Shown: positions 51,401 through 58,635 of the stretch, one piece after another | Position numbering within the stretch: position 1 is the stretch's first letter | Layout: every line of letters begins with the position of its first letter | NCBI GenBank assembly: GCA_003150755.1 | Contig: QAMT01000002.1 | Span: 248,001-312,000, forward strand | Direction of reading: 5' to 3' | From: Phascolarctobacterium sp. | Lineage (GTDB): Bacteria > Bacillota > Negativicutes > Acidaminococcales > Acidaminococcaceae | DNA: 64,000 bases | Position numbers and translations under genes: made by a program | Notes under the pieces: model-generated | The model's database searches: none | Told to the model about the DNA's origin: nothing | Seen by the model: only the letters and a program-made list of their open reading frames with translations

Positions 51401-51916
51401 ACCGTCAAAGAAGTTCAAAAACGGCACACGGCCTTTAATCGCCGCAAGGTGCGCAACGCCGCCAAGGTCCATAACCTCCTGCACGCTGCCCTCAGCCAGA
51501 AGCGCAAAGCCGGTCTGGCGTGTTGCCATAACGTCCTGATGGTCGCCAAAGATAGAAAGGCTGCTGGTTGCCAGCGCGCGCGCAGAAACGTGGAACACTG
51601 CCGGCAAAAGCTCGCCTGCCATTTTATACATATTCGGAATCATAAGGAGCAAACCCTGAGAAGCCGTATAAGTAGTAGTGAGCGCGCCGCCCTGCAAAGA
51701 ACCGTGCACAGCGCCGGAAGCGCCCGCCTCGGACTGCATCTCCTGCACTTTTACAGTCTGCCCGAACAGGTTCTTTTTGCCGTTGGCCGACCATTCGTCA
51801 ACTACTTCAGCCATGGGTGATGATGGGGTAATCGGGTAAATTGCCGCCACATCCGTAAATGCGTAGGATATATAAGCCGCAGCGGTATTACCGTCCATGG
51901 TTTTCATTTTAGTCAT
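48407..51916 (-). CDS. nifJ: Pyruvate:ferredoxin (flavodoxin) oxidoreductase, single-chain
   Basis: 1169 residues, the fused homodimeric type. In order: alpha-like domain (IYPITPSSPMAE near residue 30), gamma-like domain (around GLGSDGTVGANK), a 4Fe-4S dicluster domain (CIQCNQCSFVCPH and CTGCGNCAQVCP), and a C-terminal TPP domain (GDGWAYDIGYGG, TEVYSNTGGQSSKATP). It oxidises pyruvate to acetyl-CoA and CO2 while reducing ferredoxin. The start at 51916 follows AAGAAGGG; the frame is open 20 codons further upstream. Monocistronic. Confidence 0.96.
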   Translation of the reverse strand: MTKMKTMDGNTAAAYISYAFTDVAAIYPITPSSPMAEVVDEWSANGKKNLFGQTVKVQEMQSEAGASGAVHGSLQGGALTTTYTASQGLLLMIPNMYKMAGELLPAVFHVSARALATSSLSIFGDHQDVMATRQTGFALLAEGSVQEVMDLGGVAHLAAIKGRVPFLNFFDGFRTSHEIQKIEVMDYDDLAKLLDWDAVEAFRKRALNPDNPVIRGTAQNPDIYFQTREAVNGYYNALPEIVENYMNEINKITGRNYGLFNYYGAPDAENIIIAMGSACETIQTVAEKLNAEGKKVGLLAVHLYRPFSIKHFMVAIPETVKRIAVLDRTKEPGAFGEPLYMDVRGAFYDSGRNPLIIGGRYGLGSKDLTPTDILAVYENLEAETPKNNFTISIVDDVTNTSLTASHEIDVTGEGTKSCKFWGLGSDGTVGANKSAIKIIGDHTDMYAQGYFSYDSKKSGGITVSHLRFGKEPIRAPYLINAADFVAVHNQSYVDKYDVTAGLKKGGTFLLNCNWSAEELDAHLPGNIKRYIAENDVNFYIIDAVKIAQQIGLGGRINMIMQSAFFKLADIIPLDDAVKYLKEAVEHSYGMKGKDVVDMNNAAIDMGVNAVVKVDVPASWKEAVGSASEAKTGNSFIDDILVPMNRMEGDKLPVSAFKNHEDGTFPSGTSAYEKRGIAINVPEWQFDKCIQCNQCSFVCPHAAIRPVLMTEEEAANAPAGMQAKDAIGAKGLKFHMAVSPMDCTGCGNCAQVCPAKEKALVMKPLETQAAKAANWDYAMKQVAPKPNPMNKKTVKGIQFEQPLFEFSGACAGCGETPYAKLVTQLVGDRMMIANATGCSSIWGASAPSMPYCKNCAGHGPSWANSLFEDNAEYGLGMYLGVKHVREGLAERVKEALNLPVSDALKAAMQDWLDNMNVSEGTRERAEALKAALAAEGSDNKLLAEIAEAGQYFVKRSHWIFGGDGWAYDIGYGGLDHVLASGENINVMVFDTEVYSNTGGQSSKATPAAAIAKFAASGKRTKKKDLGMMAMSYGYVYVAQIAMGADKNQTLKAISEAEAYDGPSLIIAYSPCINHGLKAGMGKSQLEAKRAVDCGYWANYRYNPELKAEGKNPFILDSKEPTGDFREFLMGEVRYSALIKQFPDQAEALFEKTEADAKDRLATYKRLAGKD

Positions 51917-51984
51917 CTGATTCCCTTCTTTCTTATCTTTTAACTGCTGAATCAAAGAAAATACGCCAATAAGCATATATAATC

Positions 51985-52013
51985 AGTATACACTATTTAA
52001 CAGGCTTTGTAAA
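51985..52013 (-). promoter_or_regulatory. Promoter of the PFOR gene
   Basis: TTTACA (52008-52013), 17-base spacer, TATACT (51985-51990) on the minus strand. Confidence 0.6.
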
Positions 52014-52114
52014 TTTAAAGCTGCGCCCGGGAGATGTATACAAACCAAAAATCACGCTTGCGCGGAGGAAAAATAGAAGTACAATAAATTGTACTTTATT
52101 TTTATTTGCTGATA

Positions 52115-52123
52115 TGTTATACT
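52115..52123 (+). promoter_or_regulatory. Extended -10 promoter of toxin locus D
   Basis: TGTTATACT, an extended -10 without a good -35, the same arrangement as loci A and B. The toxin mRNA would start near 52132 with GGGATAATACGATA. Confidence 0.55.
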
Positions 52124-52177
52124 GCTTTCTATGGGATAATACGATAAGTTGGTTCCTCCTCAGCGGGAGGTGATAGC

Positions 52178-52255
52178 ATGACTGTTTACGAAGCAATTTC
52201 TTTGATGATTGCCTTTGCAACACTCGTTGCTATCATTATTTCAATACGTAAGTAA
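52178..52255 (+). CDS. Holin-like type I toxin peptide (locus D)
   Basis: 25 codons, starting MTVYEAISLMIAFATL and ending ISIRK. One hydrophobic helix and a basic end, same family as loci A, B and F and closest to B. The leader hairpin CCTCC-TCAGC-GGGAGG pairs the entire core of the GGGAGGTGAT ribosome site. The shared terminator hairpin is AAGACCGGC/GCCGGTCTT at 52273-52301. Toxicity and membrane location are inferred from the family. Confidence 0.82.
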   Translation: MTVYEAISLMIAFATLVAIIISIRK

Positions 52256-52267
52256 CAGCTTACAAAT

Positions 52268-52362
52268 GAAATAAGACCGGCTGGTCTGGTGTGCCGGTCT
52301 TTCTTTCAACTGTAATTCACTATAAGGAGAGAACCGACACGCTACTATCGGACTATCCCTTT
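52268..52362 (-). ncRNA. Antitoxin small RNA of type I locus D, with its promoter
   Basis: Minus-strand promoter TTGACA (52391-52396), 16-base spacer, TATAAT (52369-52374). The RNA starts near 52362 with GGGATAGTCCGATAG, resembling the toxin mRNA 5' end, and ends at the hairpin 52273-52301. It carries UUCUCUCCUU, which can pair with the GGGAGG ribosome site. The 51917-52442 gap holds only this locus and the PFOR promoter. Confidence 0.72.
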
Positions 52363-52442
52363 TCTTATATTATATCAAACAAAAAACTCTTGTCAAACAG
52401 TTAAAAGGCACGGCTAAAAACCGTGCCTTTTGTCTTGAACTT

Positions 52443-52994
52443 TTATACAATTTTTTCGCCGTGGTATTCTTCGCCGCCGCCATCGGGAAGAAGGCCATAA
52501 CGGCGGGTCCACAGGTTTTCGTATTTAACTGCCTGTGCGTGGGTTGCGTCGGTGTTTTCCGGCAGTTTTTTGATGATTTTTGCCGGTACGCCTGCTACCA
52601 GGGAATACGGCGGAACGATGGTATTTTTGGTTACAACCGCGCCTGCTGCCACGATAGAGCCGCGTCCGATAACAGCGCCGTCCAGTACGGTAGAGTGCAT
52701 GCCGATAAGTACATGGTCTTCAACCGTGCAGGCGTGCAGAAGTGCGCAGTGCCCAACGGTTACATAATCGCCAAGAATGCAGGGGTGCGTGTCGGAAACA
52801 TGCAGCACGCTGTTATCCTGCACATTGGTATATCTGCCGATTTCAATACGGTTTACATCGCCGCGCACGGTTACGTTGTACCATACGCTGCTGTATTCTT
52901 TCATTTCTGCCTTGCCGATAACGACAGCCGTTTCGGCGACAAAAGCTTTCGGGTCAATTTTCGGCGTTTCGCCTTCAAATTTTCTAATAAGCAT
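52443..52994 (-). CDS. Gamma-class carbonic anhydrase family protein
   Basis: 183 residues, a left-handed beta-helix hexapeptide-repeat protein (many I/V-G-x-x-A/S-x-I/V turns, residues about 15-150). Metal-ligand histidines of gamma carbonic anhydrases are present in [11 protein letters not shown] and GHCALLHAC. Trimer expected. It may hydrate CO2 or act on a small acyl substrate, since many of these homologues lack proven activity. Its promoter is TTGACA (53054-53059), 16 bases, TACAAT (53032-53037). Confidence 0.87.
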   Translation of the reverse strand: MLIRKFEGETPKIDPKAFVAETAVVIGKAEMKEYSSVWYNVTVRGDVNRIEIGRYTNVQDNSVLHVSDTHPCILGDYVTVGHCALLHACTVEDHVLIGMHSTVLDGAVIGRGSIVAAGAVVTKNTIVPPYSLVAGVPAKIIKKLPENTDATHAQAVKYENLWTRRYGLLPDGGGEEYHGEKIV

Positions 52995-53031
52995 TGTAAA
53001 AATTCCCCCTTTTTTTGCTGCTTACAATTTA

Positions 53032-53059
53032 ATTGTATATTGTATACAAAATTTGTCAA
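53032..53059 (-). promoter_or_regulatory. Promoter of the gamma carbonic anhydrase gene
   Basis: TTGACA, 16-base spacer, TACAAT on the minus strand, about 40 bases ahead of the start codon. Confidence 0.6.
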
Positions 53060-53124
53060 GGTAATCACAAAGATTTTATAATCAACAACAAAACCTTTGT
53101 GAAAACCGTTAAAATATTAACACT

Positions 53125-54354
53125 TTATGCTCTTGCCACGCTGCGCACTTTGGTAAGATAGGTATAAATACCGGCGCACACCAAAATAAAGCCTGTTAAA
53201 ACAAGTATCAGCCGCGTCGGCATAAAGCCGCCCAAAAAGCCGCCTAGCAGCGGGCCGACAACGCCGCCGAACTGCTGCGCGCTGGTTACCAGGCCAAACG
53301 CCTTGCCGCGGACAGAAGGGTCGGTAACTTCGACCAGGCGCGAATTGATGTTAGGCACAGCGCCTGCCAGAAACAGGCCGTAAATAAACGTAACCGCCGC
53401 ATACTGCCAGATATTAGTGACAAAAAACTGGCACATGTTAATTACGCCTGCGCAGATAAATACCAAAAACAGCGTGCGCGTATAACCGCGTTTTTGCCCG
53501 CGGCTGCCCCAGTACGGACCGGCGATAATACCGGCAATGCCTGCCAGCGAGAAAATAATGCCTGCCGTTTTAACAACGTCGTCGTTAACAACGCCGCCCA
53601 ACAGGTACGATACATACATGGTAATCAGCGGCTGCACAATCATTACGCAGACCTGCACCAAAAAGAACATCGACATAACGAACAAAAGCCCTTTGTTTTG
53701 CAGCGAAGATTTTAAATCCGCCCAGATATGCACCACTTTGGACTGGGTCTTTTCGTGCCCGATATCGCGCACAAACGCGATAACCATAATGGTAGAAATT
53801 AAAAGCGCGCCCGCCGCGATATAAAACGACATGCGCATGCCAAACCACGCGCTGACATAGCCGCCCAGCATCGGCCCTAAAATGCTGCCGCTGGCAACTG
53901 CCGTCTGCATAAGGCCCATGCCCCAGCCCATTTTAACCGCAGGCAGTGTAGAAGAAACCAGCGAAAGCGAAGCCGGTACAAAGCCGCTGACCAGGCCCGC
54001 CAAAAGGCGCACGCCAAAAAGCTGTTCCGGCGACTGGCACATGCCCATCAGCGCATAGGTAAGCGCAAGCCCAAAGCCTGCACGGATTGCCATTAAACGC
54101 TGGCCAATTCTGTCCGCGTGAGCGCCCCAGTAAGGCGCCATAATGGCCGCCGTAAAAAAGGTAACGCTGTAAATAAGGCCCGTCCACGAATTAACGTCAT
54201 CAGCCGTTACGCCCAGATGCTGCAAAAGATACACCGGCAAAAACGGTACGCACATGGTATAGCTGGCGCAGGTAAAAAACACGCACACCCACAAAACATA
54301 TAAATTAAGCTTCCAGTGGAGCTTGCCGCCGCCCCTGTCCTCAAAAATATTCAT
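53125..54354 (-). CDS. Major facilitator superfamily transporter
   Basis: 409 residues with 12 predicted membrane helices. The loop 2-3 motif (GAHADRIGQRLMAIRAG) and a 4-5 region rich in Gly and Pro (GSILGPMLGGYVSAWFG) point to the DHA1-like drug/H+ antiporter group. A multidrug or sugar efflux role is likely; the substrate cannot be set. GGAGATG lies before the start. Transcribed alone. Confidence 0.88.
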   Translation of the reverse strand: MNIFEDRGGGKLHWKLNLYVLWVCVFFTCASYTMCVPFLPVYLLQHLGVTADDVNSWTGLIYSVTFFTAAIMAPYWGAHADRIGQRLMAIRAGFGLALTYALMGMCQSPEQLFGVRLLAGLVSGFVPASLSLVSSTLPAVKMGWGMGLMQTAVASGSILGPMLGGYVSAWFGMRMSFYIAAGALLISTIMVIAFVRDIGHEKTQSKVVHIWADLKSSLQNKGLLFVMSMFFLVQVCVMIVQPLITMYVSYLLGGVVNDDVVKTAGIIFSLAGIAGIIAGPYWGSRGQKRGYTRTLFLVFICAGVINMCQFFVTNIWQYAAVTFIYGLFLAGAVPNINSRLVEVTDPSVRGKAFGLVTSAQQFGGVVGPLLGGFLGGFMPTRLILVLTGFILVCAGIYTYLTKVRSVARA

Positions 54355-54513
54355 AATATCATCTCCGCACGATAATATCCTATATCAACATTTTAACATA
54401 TCTTAAATATCAGTTGTGTTTTCAGTTGTGACATTTATGTAAACTCATCGCTGCACACCTTGCTTGCGGCGCATATTGAAAAACTGTCTGGCGCAGATTT
54501 TTACGCAAAGTAA

Positions 54514-54537
54514 AACAGCACCCCGCAGAGTGCTGTT
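54514..54537 (-). terminator. Terminator of the ToxN-like gene
   Basis: Stem AACAGCAC/GTGCTGTT with an 8-base loop; the toxin stop codon overlaps its right edge. Confidence 0.6.
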
Positions 54538-55024
54538 ATTGGTGGTATTCTTTAGCTGCTGCTTCAAGTCTGGTAAAATCGCAGCTTCTTTGTATGTATC
54601 TGTCAATTTTATCAAATACAACCAATTTATAAAAATTAGCCGCTTTCTTTTTAATGCTTTCTTCAAGTTTAGAAATAGCTATAAATTCGCTTACCATCAG
54701 GCTTCTGTATTTTATATCGGCTTCCTGCCTTATATCAAACGGAATTAAAACAGAAGGCACAACCGGTATCATATTATTGATGTTTAAAACAGCGTATTTT
54801 CTTTTATTATCTTTAATTTTAATAAAATCAACGCTGTTTTTCATTCTGTCATGCTTAGATTTGTATGAAGAAAGCGGTACAAAATAATCCAGCCCGTTTA
54901 CACTCAAAACCACGCCCAAATATTTACGGCTAAATTTCCGTTCCGTTAATTTGGGGCTTAAAACCTTACTATCATATCTGCGCAGATAGTCAATGTACTT
55001 ATCATCAATTTCGTATAATTTCAT
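54536..55024 (-). CDS. ToxN/AbiQ-type type III toxin endoribonuclease
   Basis: 162 residues matching the ToxN/AbiQ family: start MKLYEIDDKYIDYLRRYDSKV, then KYLGVVLSVNGLDYFVPLSSYK, a mid region with NNMIPVVPS, and a C-terminal helix ending YHQ. These enzymes cut mRNA and also their own antitoxin RNA precursor. The ATG at 55024 is the second of two tandem ATGs, 6 bases after GAGG. Directly upstream are a terminator and three 37-38-bp repeats with a consensus promoter, the exact genetic order of type III loci. Confidence 0.88.
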   Translation of the reverse strand: MKLYEIDDKYIDYLRRYDSKVLSPKLTERKFSRKYLGVVLSVNGLDYFVPLSSYKSKHDRMKNSVDFIKIKDNKRKYAVLNINNMIPVVPSVLIPFDIRQEADIKYRSLMVSEFIAISKLEESIKKKAANFYKLVVFDKIDRYIQRSCDFTRLEAAAKEYHQ

Positions 55025-55047
55025 CATAATCCTCAACACAAAATAAA

Positions 55048-55069
55048 AGAGGGGGCAAACGCCCTCTCT
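55048..55069 (-). terminator. Terminator between the antitoxin repeats and the ToxN-like gene
   Basis: Stem AGAGGGGGC/GCCCTCTCT (one G-T pair), 4-base loop, then TTTTATTT on the minus strand. It sets the antitoxin-to-toxin RNA ratio in such loci. Confidence 0.8.
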
Positions 55070-55072
55070 TTG

Positions 55073-55184
55073 CTTTTAATTTCCCTACTTAATATGGCAA
55101 GGGTTCTCCGCTTTTAACTTCCCTACTTGTATGGCAAGGGTTCTCCGCTTTTAACTTCCCTACTTGTATGGCAAGGGTTCTCCG
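55073..55184 (-). repeat. Tandem antitoxin repeats (38, 37 and 37 bp)
   Basis: Three units at 55073-55110, 55111-55147 and 55148-55184. Units two and three are identical; the first has an extra base and one or two changes. On the RNA strand each contains GGAGAACCCUUGCCAUAC and AAGUAGGGAAG, able to form a pseudoknot-like fold. No spacer lies between units. Confidence 0.9.
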
Positions 55185-55230
55185 CTTTTAAAACCGGGAT
55201 TTTCAAAACAATCCGGCTTTTTCTGTAATC

Positions 55231-55259
55231 ATTATATAATAGTTTAAATACCTTGTCAA
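55231..55259 (-). promoter_or_regulatory. Promoter of the type III antitoxin RNA
   Basis: Consensus TTGACA (55254-55259), 17-base spacer, TATAAT (55231-55236) on the minus strand. Confidence 0.8.
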
Positions 55260-55338
55260 ACACGCAGCACCCGCTTTGCTTGCGGCGCGGCGCAGGATAT
55301 TGTATAATAAATTTATTACATTATAAGGATGTGTAACC

Positions 55339-56421
55339 GTGAAAGGATTTAAAAAGCAGGAACTTGAACAGCAGGGCTTTATGGGAAAGCTGTTTGGCAG
55401 CAAGCCCCAGCAAAACGCCTTTGCCGAAATAAATAACATTCTGGCGGATGCCAAATCTGCCGCCGAACTTAGTAAAGACGCAGCCGCCGCCATTTTTAAA
55501 AAGTGGGGCTGCAAATTCAGCGACAGCAACATGGACCAGCGCAGCGCCATTTACCGCAAAGTTGCAGATAACGCCTTCAGCTATGCGCTGGATAAGAATG
55601 ACCCGCTGCTTGGCGACCGCGCCCACATGGCCGAAATTTTGCAGATTCCCGATAACCTGTGCCGCCTGGCGGATAACGGAGCTAAAAAATCGGCGTACTT
55701 TGCCCGCTGCCACGCCATCGTTACCGGCGAAGAAAAGCTCAGCATTGAAGCCATTAACGATTTATTCGGCTACGATTACGAGGATGGTTTTGACTTCCGC
55801 AAGCAGGTTTTCAACGATTATTTCAACGGCGAGTTTGACCGCATTGCCGAAGCCAAACGCTTTACGCCGGAAGAAGAACAAAAGCTGCGCGATATGTGCG
55901 CCAAACTTGATATTCCTTACGAATTTAAAGCCAACATCGACAACGCACTGACCAAATACCGCTATCTGTGGAACGCCGAAAACGCGCCGCTGGGCAACGT
56001 CAAGGTTGACTTTCCGCTGGAAGAGGGCGAAATCTGCCACGCGGCGGGACAGGCTGCGCTGTGCGAAGTTAAAACCGTCGCTAAAGAAGATAACTACTAC
56101 CAGCTGACCCGCAAGCTGCGCATCGATGAAACCATTTCCTTTAAAGGCGAGCACATCGAGCATCCGCAGATTATGGAAGAAACGGCAGTCATTATCGACG
56201 CCGGGTATTTGTTCCTTACCAATAACCGCATCATTTATTTAAGCAAAAAACTGGCCAAGCAAATCCGCCTGGACGATTTGAAAACGGCGGACCTCAGCAC
56301 CAACATTATTTACGCGCACCAGAATAACGGCGAAAGCCTTTCCTTTAAAATGCAGGATGATGCCGCCGAGGTTATGTTTGCCATTCTGCGCCGCATTTTA
56401 AAGGACAGGAACAGCAAATGA
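55339..56421 (+). CDS. Hypothetical protein with possible C-terminal PH-like domain
   Basis: 360 residues; family not recognised. No signal peptide or membrane helix. The first 200 residues are mostly helical (MGKLFGSKP near the N-terminus). The C-terminal part has a run of strands (QLTRKLRIDETISFKGEHIEH, then AGYLFLTNNRIIYLSKKLAKQIRLDDLKTADL) typical of bacterial PH-like or short-term-switch domains that read out a membrane or protein surface. GTG start after AAGGA. Host-like codon use. It overlaps the acetyltransferase gene by 4 bases. Confidence 0.7.
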   Translation: MKGFKKQELEQQGFMGKLFGSKPQQNAFAEINNILADAKSAAELSKDAAAAIFKKWGCKFSDSNMDQRSAIYRKVADNAFSYALDKNDPLLGDRAHMAEILQIPDNLCRLADNGAKKSAYFARCHAIVTGEEKLSIEAINDLFGYDYEDGFDFRKQVFNDYFNGEFDRIAEAKRFTPEEEQKLRDMCAKLDIPYEFKANIDNALTKYRYLWNAENAPLGNVKVDFPLEEGEICHAAGQAALCEVKTVAKEDNYYQLTRKLRIDETISFKGEHIEHPQIMEETAVIIDAGYLFLTNNRIIYLSKKLAKQIRLDDLKTADLSTNIIYAHQNNGESLSFKMQDDAAEVMFAILRRILKDRNSK

Positions 56422-56999
56422 AAGATTTAATCCGTTTTGCAGCGCCCGATGACGCTAAGCGCATTTTGGAAATTTACGCGCCCTATATTACTGACACCGT
56501 TATCTCTTTTGAATACGAAGTGCCAAGCCTTGCCGCTTTTACAGAGCGCGTGCAAAGCATCAGCAGCCGCTACCCGTACTTGGTGTACAAGCTGGACGGC
56601 AAAGTGGTTGGCTATGCTTACGCTTCGGCATACAGCGAGCGCGCGGCCTACGACTACACCGTTGACCTTTCGGTTTATGTGGACGCTAGTTTTTGCGGGC
56701 ACAACATTGGCGAATGTTTATATGCAGCGCTGCTGGACATTTTGGCAAAGCAGGGCTTTTACAACGCCTATGCCTGCATTACCGCCACTAACACAAACAG
56801 CCTTAATTTTCATAAACGCATGGGCTTTACCGATGCCGGTACGCACCCCTGGGCCGGTTTTAAAGACGGTCAGTGGCTTGACGTATGCTGGTATTACAAG
56901 CGCCTTAAGGCGGATGCCAACGCGCCGCAGCCGCTTCTGCCCATCAGTAATTTTACTGACAGCGACTTATTGCAGCCGCACGAAACGTATAGAAAATAG
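56418..56999 (+). CDS. GNAT acetyltransferase, phosphinothricin acetyltransferase-like
   Basis: 193 residues. The N-acetyltransferase fold has the Pat/Bar pattern: IRFAAPDDAKRILEIYAPYITDTVISFE, YPYLVYKLDGKVVGYAYAS, the acetyl-CoA loop region VDASFCGHNIGECLYAALL, and NTNSLNFHKRMGFTDAGTH. It likely acetylates an amino group on an amino acid analogue or toxic metabolite. ATGA overlap with the previous gene. The final 25 residues go beyond the usual family end. Confidence 0.87.
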   Translation: MKDLIRFAAPDDAKRILEIYAPYITDTVISFEYEVPSLAAFTERVQSISSRYPYLVYKLDGKVVGYAYASAYSERAAYDYTVDLSVYVDASFCGHNIGECLYAALLDILAKQGFYNAYACITATNTNSLNFHKRMGFTDAGTHPWAGFKDGQWLDVCWYYKRLKADANAPQPLLPISNFTDSDLLQPHETYRK

Positions 57000-57010
57000 C
57001 ATAAAACAAA

Positions 57011-57097
57011 ACTAAAAGCCGGTGAAAATTCACCGGCTTTTTTTACACTCAAAATACAGGGAGACGTGCCGACGATACCACCCGTCAGGCTATCTCT
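57011..57097 (-). ncRNA. Orphan antitoxin-like small RNA (locus E), toxin half absent
   Basis: Minus-strand promoter TTGGCA (57127-57132), 17-base spacer, TATAAT (57104-57109). The RNA starts near 57097 with AGAGATAGCCTGACG and ends at the strong hairpin AAAGCCGGTGAA/TTCACCGGCTTT (57015-57040), also the terminator of the acetyltransferase gene. It carries GUCUCCCUG, complementary to GGGAG-type ribosome sites. No toxin peptide precedes it; the gap is only 137 bases. Confidence 0.62.
57015..57045. terminator. Bidirectional terminator of the acetyltransferase gene and the locus E RNA
   Basis: A perfect 12-bp stem with a 2-base loop and T runs on both strands. Confidence 0.85.
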
Positions 57098-57136
57098 TTT
57101 ATTATTATAACCTCAAGCTGTTATAATGCCAAAACC

Positions 57137-58441
57137 TTACTTTCTGCACCCTTTGCACTTGTCAAGATATTCGCCGACGATTTTTACAGCGCAGTAATCG
57201 CCGCACATGGAGCAGGCTTCTTCGTCCTCTTTATTCTTTTTATCGCGGTAAGCCTGCGCCTTAACCGGGTCAATGGCAAGCTCAATCTGCTTTTTCCAGT
57301 CCAGTGCCTTGCGTGCTTTGGCCATTTCCAAATCCCACGCCACTGCTTTGGGCAGTCCTTTGGCAACATCGGCCGCGTGGCCCGCAATGCGCGCTGCAAT
57401 TACACCTTCGCGCACATCGTCGATATCGGGCAGCCCCAGATGCTCTGCCGGCGTTACATAGCACAGAAAGTCCGCACCGCTGATTGCCGCCAGCGTGCCG
57501 CCGATAGCTGCCGTAATGTGGTCGTATCCCGGCGCAACGTCCGTAACAAGCGGCCCCAGCACATAAAACGGAGCGCCGTGGCAAATGCGTTTTTCAAGCT
57601 GCATATTGGCAGCAATCTGATTGTAAGGAACATGGCCCGGTCCTTCAACCATTACCTGCACGCCTTTTGCCCAAGCGCGCTGCGTCAATTCCCCCAGATT
57701 CAAAAGTTCCTGCAACTGCGCGCGGTCGCTCGCATCGGCCAGGCAGCCCGGACGCAAACCGTCGCCAAGGCTGATGGTCACATCATATTCGGCGCAAATA
57801 TCCAGAATCTCGTCATAGTATTCATAAAGCGGGTTTTCTTTGCCGTTGTGCAGCATCCAGCCCGTAATAAAACTGCCGCCGCGGCTTACAACGTCCATTA
57901 CACGGCCTTCGCCGGTCAGCATGTCCAGCACTTTTTTATTGATGCCGCAGTGTATCGTCATAAAATCTGCACCGTCGGCCGCCTGCTGGCGGATAACTTC
58001 AAATAAATCTTCTTTGGTCATCTCTACCACAGCGCCGCGTTTTTTAATCGTTTCCACCGTGGCCTGGTAAATCGGCACCGTGCCTACCATAACGGTGCTG
58101 GCGCCGATAATCGCCCTGCGCGAAGCGTCGATATTATCGCCGGTGGATAAATCCATCACGCTGTCCGCGCCCGCGTCGATAGCGGCTTTAAGTTTTGCCA
58201 GCTCCGGTTCCGGGTCGGGAAACGAACTTGAAGTGCCGATGTTGGCGTTGACCTTTATGCTCAGCCCCTGCCCCACGCCGCGCGGCGTTACATTTTTGTG
58301 GTTTATGTTAAGCGGTATGGCAATTGTGCCTTCGGCTACGCCCTTACGGATAAATTCTGCGGATAAACCCTCGTATTCCGCCACCTGTTTCATAGCCTCT
58401 GTGATTATGCCCTGGCGGGCAAGCTGCATTTGTGTTGCCAA
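57137..58441 (-). CDS. thiC: Phosphomethylpyrimidine synthase
   Basis: 434 residues, radical-SAM enzyme turning aminoimidazole ribotide into the thiamine pyrimidine. The signature CxxCxxxxC sits near the C-terminus (CSMCGDYCAVKI region), and MVEGPGHVP and ITAAIGGTLAAISGADFLCYVTPAEH are typical. It starts with TTG after AAAGGAG. The leader (about 40 bases from a TATAAT at 58472-58477) is too short for a TPP riboswitch, and no TPP motifs are seen upstream. No other thiamine gene is adjacent. Confidence 0.95.
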   Translation of the reverse strand: MATQMQLARQGIITEAMKQVAEYEGLSAEFIRKGVAEGTIAIPLNINHKNVTPRGVGQGLSIKVNANIGTSSSFPDPEPELAKLKAAIDAGADSVMDLSTGDNIDASRRAIIGASTVMVGTVPIYQATVETIKKRGAVVEMTKEDLFEVIRQQAADGADFMTIHCGINKKVLDMLTGEGRVMDVVSRGGSFITGWMLHNGKENPLYEYYDEILDICAEYDVTISLGDGLRPGCLADASDRAQLQELLNLGELTQRAWAKGVQVMVEGPGHVPYNQIAANMQLEKRICHGAPFYVLGPLVTDVAPGYDHITAAIGGTLAAISGADFLCYVTPAEHLGLPDIDDVREGVIAARIAGHAADVAKGLPKAVAWDLEMAKARKALDWKKQIELAIDPVKAQAYRDKKNKEDEEACSMCGDYCAVKIVGEYLDKCKGCRK

Positions 58442-58635
58442 AATATCACTCCTTTGCCGTTGATGTCTTTATTATAACCCAAAAGCAGGCAACGCACCAC
58501 CAAATTTGTGACAAGCTACAAAATTAGCTTTAATATGTATTTAATAATAATTTCTTATTTTTCACAGAAAAATCAACTATTGCTAACTTTTTAGTGTTAT
58601 AATAAAGGTATCAAATAGATTAGGAGGCGATTACA

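Larger units (their letters stand above)
55043..55224 (-). ncRNA. ToxI-like antitoxin RNA of the type III locus
   Basis: Minus-strand promoter TTGACA (55254-55259), 17-base spacer, TATAAT (55231-55236) gives an RNA from about 55224. It passes a short leader and three tandem repeats (55073-55184), and meets the terminator AGAGGGGGC/GCCCTCTCT (55048-55069). In type III systems the toxin cuts this RNA into repeat-length units that bind and inhibit it; leaky read-through yields toxin mRNA. Assigned by layout. Confidence 0.82.

Noticed and set aside
49000..51820. Long plus-strand open frames opposite PFOR (407 and 553 codons)
   Set aside because: They are antisense shadows of a GC-balanced coding gene with strong family matches on the minus strand; their translations look like low-complexity reverse-frame protein.
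55073..55184. Short tandem repeats resembling a CRISPR array
   Set aside because: The 37-38-bp units are directly adjacent with no spacers, there are no cas genes, and the ToxN-like gene and terminator explain them as type III antitoxin repeats.
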